From: Bacteroidia bacterium | GTDB lineage: Bacteria > Bacteroidota > Bacteroidia > Bacteroidales > Prolixibacteraceae | Direction of reading: 5' to 3' | DNA: 18,694 bases | NCBI GenBank assembly: GCA_025358395.1 | Contig: JANYJT010000281.1 | Span: 1-18,694, forward strand | In this document: piece after piece, positions 14,651 to 18,694 of the stretch | Position numbering within the stretch: the stretch's first letter is position 1 | How the letters are laid out: every line of letters begins with the position of its first letter | The notes under the pieces: model-generated | Databases searched by the model: none | The model's input: only the letters and a program-made list of their open reading frames with translations | Told to the model about the DNA's origin: nothing | Position numbers and translations under genes: made by a program

Positions 14651-17600
14651 TTAAAAACCTAAAAAATCTTTCCAGCTCACCCAGCCTTTATTTTTGAATT
14701 TTCTGTCTGGATTACATGTAAGCCTGTTATCTTCGAGATAACGCTTATTATCCTGGTAATCTTTTCTTGACTTTGCTTTTAGCCATATAGCAGCAATCTT
14801 TGCTTTTTCATAAGTATCATATTTATTTGGATTTTTAATTCCAAAAAAGTCATAGAAATCTACCCAGCCATTGTCCTTGTACTTTTTATCCGGTGAACTA
14901 GGTAGGCGTGGATCAAGTTTATACTGATTTCCCTTTTTATAATCATCTCCAGAAATAATCCCCAATTTTTGAACAGCCTTCTTTGCTTCATCGTAAGTTA
15001 AATAAATATTGATGGGTTTTGATCCCAAAAAATGGTGCCAGTCTATCCAACCAATTGGTTTATAGAGTTTATCTGGTATTCTTGTTAACCGAGGGTCTTT
15101 TTTGTATAGTTTTAATTCTTGGTATTGATGCCTGTTCCTAATTCCCAAATTTTGAGCAGCTTTTTGTGCCTCTAAATAAAGCATATAAAAATTTGGTTCG
15201 GAAATATTGCAAAAATCACGAAATGATTTCCAGCCTCTATTTTTGTATACTTCACTTGGAGAGCTTGGGAGTCTTGAATCTACTTTATAGCGCGTTTTAT
15301 ATTCTTTCATTGAACTTATACTTAATTTATTTGCTACCAATTTTGCTTCGAGGTAAGTTTCATAAATATTAGGTGATTTGGAACCAAGAAAGACGTACCA
15401 ATTAATCCACCCTTTATTTGCGTATGTTTTTTCAGGATTGCTTGGAAGTAATGGATCTTCTTTATAACGTTTGGCAGAAAGGTACTGTTCTCTGGTTTTT
15501 ATTTCTAATCTGAGAATCGCATTTTGTGCTTCTTCGTAACTTGGATAATAGGTAGGAATGAAATCAAACCAATTTGTCCATCCTTTGTTTTTGTAGAATG
15601 AACCAGGTTGACTCGGTAATTTTGGATCCTCACTATAGCGTTTTTGAGATACATATTCTTTCTGTGACTTAATTCCGAGTTTTTTAGTTGCAATTTTAGC
15701 TTCTGAGTAGGAAACATGAAATTCTGGTGCTTGGTATTCGCAAAAGTTATAATAATCTATCCAGCCTTTGCCTTTATAAACGACTTCAGGGCGACTTGTT
15801 AATTGAGAATCTTCTATAAATCTTTTACCATATTCTTTTCTTGATTTAATGTTTAATTTTCTTAAGGCTTGCTTTGCATCTTCATAGGTCAAATAAAATT
15901 GTGGTTCATCTTTGCCAAAGAAATTATATGAATCAATCCAACCTTTATTTTTGTAGTATCTTTCTGGTGAACTAGGTAAGCAGGGATCTTCTTTACGCCT
16001 CAATCTATATTCATCTTCTGAAGTGACTTTCAATACTAACACAGCATTTTTAGCCTCTTCATATGTGTAAAATGTCGATCTGGGAACGCCTAAAAAGTGA
16101 TAAAAATCGATCCAGCCATTATCTTGATATGTTCTATTAGGATGTCGAGGAAGTCTTTTATCCTCCTTGTATAGTTTCTTGTATTCAGTAAATGATCGTA
16201 TACCTATATTTTGAGCTGCTTCTGAAGCTTCTAAATATGTGGAATAAATTTTGAATTCATTTATACCAAAATAATCATACCAATCCAACCACCCAATATT
16301 TGCATAATTTCTATCAGGTGAGCTTGGTAGTCTTGAATCTTCATTGTAGCGCAATCGATATTCAATGAGCGATTTGATACCGAGTTTGTTTGTGGCAATT
16401 TTTGCTTCGTTATATGTTGGATAAATATTGAGAGCCTTGGTGTCAAAAAAATTATACCATTTTGACCAACCAAAGTTTTTATATAAAACATCAGGTTTGC
16501 TTGGTAGACGAGGATCATCACGATAATGTTCTCGATACTTTGATTCTGATTTAATTCCTAATTTGCTTGTTGCTTCTTTTGCTTCGACATAAGATCGGTA
16601 ATAATTCAACTTTTCCTCAACTTCTTCAATTATTGTGGAAATATCCTTCAACTCATCTTCAATAACGATTGTTTTTGGGATTTCAATATCTGTAAATCCT
16701 GAATCATCCAATATTTTTCTATATTTCTCGGATTCAATTTTCGATTCTTCATAAATATTTATGTTAACATTCTGAAAGTTTAAAACACAATCAAATATCA
16801 GAGGAGTGCCAATTTTGTGACTTCTAAGTGCCCTTCCAATTTGTTGAAGATAAATCCGGGGTGATTCCGTTTTTCTAAAAAGCATTATTGAATCTATTCC
16901 GGAAACATCAATTCCTTCATTTAACATATCAATAGCAACAATAATGTGGATCTGATTTCGATATGGTTTTATAACAGAAAAATCAGATAATATTTTTTCA
17001 TTTACCTGCCTACTTTCAAGCGAAGTAATTTTGTCTATTTTAACCTTGCTAAATTTTAAAAAGGTTTTTTCCAGTAATGCAGTCGTATCAATGGAGTGTT
17101 CGATACCCTCGCAGAAAACTATTATCTTATTGTATGTAATTGATTTATAGTGCTTACTTATTATTTTTTGGATTGAATATTCGGTAACCTGTCTAGAGTC
17201 TAATTTTCTTAGAAGTCTCTCCTTTACATCAGTATTATCGCGGTATTTATTATAGACATCGTCTTTTATTTCAAGGATTTTCGGTTTCAGATCCCAAACC
17301 GAATAAACATATTTCCCCATCGGCAGAATACCTAACGCAATAGCTTTTGCCAAGCTCATTTTGCCTGCACAATTATTTTCAAGAAACGCTCTTATGTCAA
17401 CACCTTCCGAATACCGCTCCATCGTTGCAGACAAACCGACGATTTTTGTATTAAGATGAATTATAGGCAACAAACCTCTTTCGTGCCATTCGGTTGCACC
17501 TGCCCGATGTGCCTCATCCATAATAATATGTGTAAAAAGACCTCTTGCGATTTTATCAGAATTATGCATTAAATACTGATATGTCAATAGAATAACATGC

Positions 17601-18385
17601 CTTTCTTGATTGTAATTCAATGCGATTTTTTCTCTCGAAACAATTGTTAATAACAACTTCTCTATTCTGTCGTTTATATATGAAGAAGGAGAAAGGATAA
17701 GAATCTTGTTGTTTCCATTTTTTGAGAGAATTTCAACTAACTTGGCAATGATATAAGTTTTACCGGTTCCAGTAGCATGTTCAACGTAACATCTCTGATT
17801 GTTAGTCCAATATTTAAAAATTTCATTTAAAGCGGATTGTTGATATGGCTCCAAGGATATCTGTGGTGCAGGAGGATAATTGCCAGTGTAATTATAAAAC
17901 AATTGATCAACAATATCCTTTTCATCCCAAGCATTAATATTTAAATCCTTATTTAAGACAGTCTTTATACCTTTTACATATTCCCAAGTAATGAAGCAAA
18001 AGTGTCTAATTGTTAAATTGAACTGTTTTTGATAATTATCTTGAAATTTTGACAAATCTTTAGGGACCTCAAATTTCGGAATGGCACTATTCCAATTTTT
18101 TGCCTGAACCACAAACTTAATAGTGTTATCATTAGGATTCTTAATTAATAAATCACATCCACTGTCACTGCCTCTTTCTCCTAATCTGTCAACAATCCAT
18201 CCATTTCCCCGAAACAATTCTGCGAGTAATTTTTCGAAAACTTCACCCTTAAATTTGTTGTATGTTAATCCTCCTCCAAATTCATTGTAAATTTTAAGCG
18301 GATTTTTAAACTCACTAAAATCAATGTCTTTCTTACCCGCATTTTCCTTACAGAATAGCTTTATTGTCGTTTCAAGTTCAGACAT
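14651..18385 (-). CDS. Mrr-like nuclease / SF2 helicase with eleven C-terminal tandem repeats
   Basis: A 1244-residue protein in three parts. Residues about 35-165 form a PD-(D/E)xK restriction-endonuclease-like domain, with Glu51 in GEVFEKLLAELF, Asp78 in GCDLLI and Gln94-Ala-Lys96. Residues about 175-560 form a complete SF2 (ResIII-type) helicase core: ATGTGKT (204-210), DEAH (290-293), SAT (319-321), the motif V region AIDMLNEGIDV (484-494) and QQIGRALRS (514-522). Residues 596-1244 are eleven repeats of 56-62 residues. No methyltransferase or specificity subunit is nearby, so it is not a classical type I or III restriction enzyme. All catalytic residues look intact. The gene is strongly AT-rich compared with valS, which suggests transfer. 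A role in cutting or unwinding invading DNA is inferred from the architecture. Confidence 0.85.
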   Translation of the reverse strand: MSELETTIKLFCKENAGKKDIDFSEFKNPLKIYNEFGGGLTYNKFKGEVFEKLLAELFRGNGWIVDRLGERGSDSGCDLLIKNPNDNTIKFVVQAKNWNSAIPKFEVPKDLSKFQDNYQKQFNLTIRHFCFITWEYVKGIKTVLNKDLNINAWDEKDIVDQLFYNYTGNYPPAPQISLEPYQQSALNEIFKYWTNNQRCYVEHATGTGKTYIIAKLVEILSKNGNNKILILSPSSYINDRIEKLLLTIVSREKIALNYNQERHVILLTYQYLMHNSDKIARGLFTHIIMDEAHRAGATEWHERGLLPIIHLNTKIVGLSATMERYSEGVDIRAFLENNCAGKMSLAKAIALGILPMGKYVYSVWDLKPKILEIKDDVYNKYRDNTDVKERLLRKLDSRQVTEYSIQKIISKHYKSITYNKIIVFCEGIEHSIDTTALLEKTFLKFSKVKIDKITSLESRQVNEKILSDFSVIKPYRNQIHIIVAIDMLNEGIDVSGIDSIMLFRKTESPRIYLQQIGRALRSHKIGTPLIFDCVLNFQNVNINIYEESKIESEKYRKILDDSGFTDIEIPKTIVIEDELKDISTIIEEVEEKLNYYRSYVEAKEATSKLGIKSESKYREHYRDDPRLPSKPDVLYKNFGWSKWYNFFDTKALNIYPTYNEAKIATNKLGIKSLIEYRLRYNEDSRLPSSPDRNYANIGWLDWYDYFGINEFKIYSTYLEASEAAQNIGIRSFTEYKKLYKEDKRLPRHPNRTYQDNGWIDFYHFLGVPRSTFYTYEEAKNAVLVLKVTSEDEYRLRRKEDPCLPSSPERYYKNKGWIDSYNFFGKDEPQFYLTYEDAKQALRKLNIKSRKEYGKRFIEDSQLTSRPEVVYKGKGWIDYYNFCEYQAPEFHVSYSEAKIATKKLGIKSQKEYVSQKRYSEDPKLPSQPGSFYKNKGWTNWFDFIPTYYPSYEEAQNAILRLEIKTREQYLSAKRYKEDPLLPSNPEKTYANKGWINWYVFLGSKSPNIYETYLEAKLVANKLSISSMKEYKTRYKVDSRLPSSPSEVYKNRGWKSFRDFCNISEPNFYMLYLEAQKAAQNLGIRNRHQYQELKLYKKDPRLTRIPDKLYKPIGWIDWHHFLGSKPINIYLTYDEAKKAVQKLGIISGDDYKKGNQYKLDPRLPSSPDKKYKDNGWVDFYDFFGIKNPNKYDTYEKAKIAAIWLKAKSRKDYQDNKRYLEDNRLTCNPDRKFKNKGWVSWKDFLGF
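14654..16600 (-). repeat. DNA encoding the eleven-unit protein repeat array
   Basis: Residues 596-1244 comprise eleven degenerate units. Each has a Y-x-T/S-Y-x-E-A start, an A-x-x-L-x-I-x-S helix, Y-x-x-D, then L-P-S-x-P and G-W-x-x-W/F/Y-x-x-F. The units resemble what is called the phage-integrase repeat unit in other proteins (recalled, not searched). Units 1-5 and 8 have three residues between the two central tyrosines or equivalents; units 6, 7, 9, 10 and 11 have five. Units 5, 9 and 11 read L-T where the others read L-P. The DNA copies are well diverged, so the array is old rather than freshly amplified. Confidence 0.85.
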
Positions 18386-18541
18386 AGTTTTGCAATTAAA
18401 ATTTCTTCAATTTATGCAGAATTGTTATTCGAATAAAGAAAATCGGTAAAAATTCTAATGATCCGGTTAAAAAATTTTAATAGTAAGAACGATCAGAATT
18501 TGCGTTGGAGATCTATTTCAAAATTTGAATCAAAGGTTTAA

Positions 18542-18694
18542 TCATCTGCCTATCGGTGCGCAATACGGCCCTTCGGGGAAAACCCCAATTTTCTTTTGAG
18601 CGCGAACGGCCAGATCGATCTGGTTTTGAAGGTGTTTTTCGATTTCGCCGGTTGGAGCATAATGGGGATTAACGGAAAGTTGGGAAAGCTCCTC
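18542..18694 (-). CDS. C-terminus of an unidentified protein (5' part beyond window)
   Basis: An open frame enters from the right edge and ends at a TGA (18544-18542), giving 50 residues that end in GVFPEGPYCAPIGR. Balanced amino-acid use, an amphipathic stretch (E-I-E-K-H-L-Q-N-Q-I-D-L-A) and G+C content higher than in the neighbouring helicase suggest a true coding end. No family was recognised. It is followed by a 156-base AT-rich gap, with a TTCAAAATTTGAA palindrome at 18517-18529, before the helicase gene on the same strand. Confidence 0.55.
   Translation of the reverse strand, partial: EELSQLSVNPHYAPTGEIEKHLQNQIDLAVRAQKKIGVFPEGPYCAPIGR

Noticed and set aside
14651..18385. Classical type III or type I restriction subunit
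   Set aside because: The nuclease domain is N-terminal and Mrr-like, there is no adjacent methyltransferase or specificity gene, and the C-terminus is a long repeat array not found in those subunits.

Overview
The window looks like a stretch of a Bacteroidota chromosome, probably Bacteroidales or a relative. Eight genes are preceded by a perfect TAnnTTTG box, the -7 element of the Bacteroidota primary sigma factor. Start codons generally lack Shine-Dalgarno sequences. The gene families and the split 5'-nucleotidase also fit this phylum. No rRNA, tRNA or CRISPR array was seen.

Region 1 (1-6711) is mostly housekeeping on the minus strand. In transcription order it holds a type I phosphomannose isomerase (manA), the ribosome-assembly GTPase engB/ysxC, PRPP synthetase (prs), ribosomal protein L25/Ctc (rplY) and peptidyl-tRNA hydrolase (pth). 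hslR faces pth on the plus strand. Divergent from hslR is a two-gene operon encoding a split UshA-type 5'-nucleotidase: a lipoprotein C-terminal domain, then a Tat-signal metallophosphatase cut by the window edge. A small Dabb-family gene lies at 6409-6711. The gaps in this region carry word-like low-complexity repeats, inverted repeats and a long hairpin.

Region 2 (6841-9373) reads on the plus strand: uridine kinase (udk), a PolB-type DEDDy exonuclease and tryptophanyl-tRNA synthetase (trpS; ATG at 8378 is preferred over an upstream TTG).

Region 3 (9374-10456) is a small mobile region. A REP-associated tyrosine transposase of the IS200 type is bracketed by inverted bipartite REP hairpins. 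Beside it lies a 79-bp tandem array of the same hairpin. valS follows (10457-13093).

Region 4 (13094-18541) is accessory and visibly more AT-rich. It has an AAA ATPase/DUF4143 protein whose promoter carries a perfect 13-bp inverted repeat. Convergent with it is a 1244-residue protein joining an Mrr-like PD-(D/E)xK nuclease, a complete SF2 helicase core and eleven tandem ~59-residue repeats. This is the best candidate for an undescribed system, possibly a single-protein anti-invader nuclease-helicase whose repeat array binds the target; that role is inference. The last 153 bases hold the C-terminus of an unrecognised minus-strand gene that is less AT-rich.
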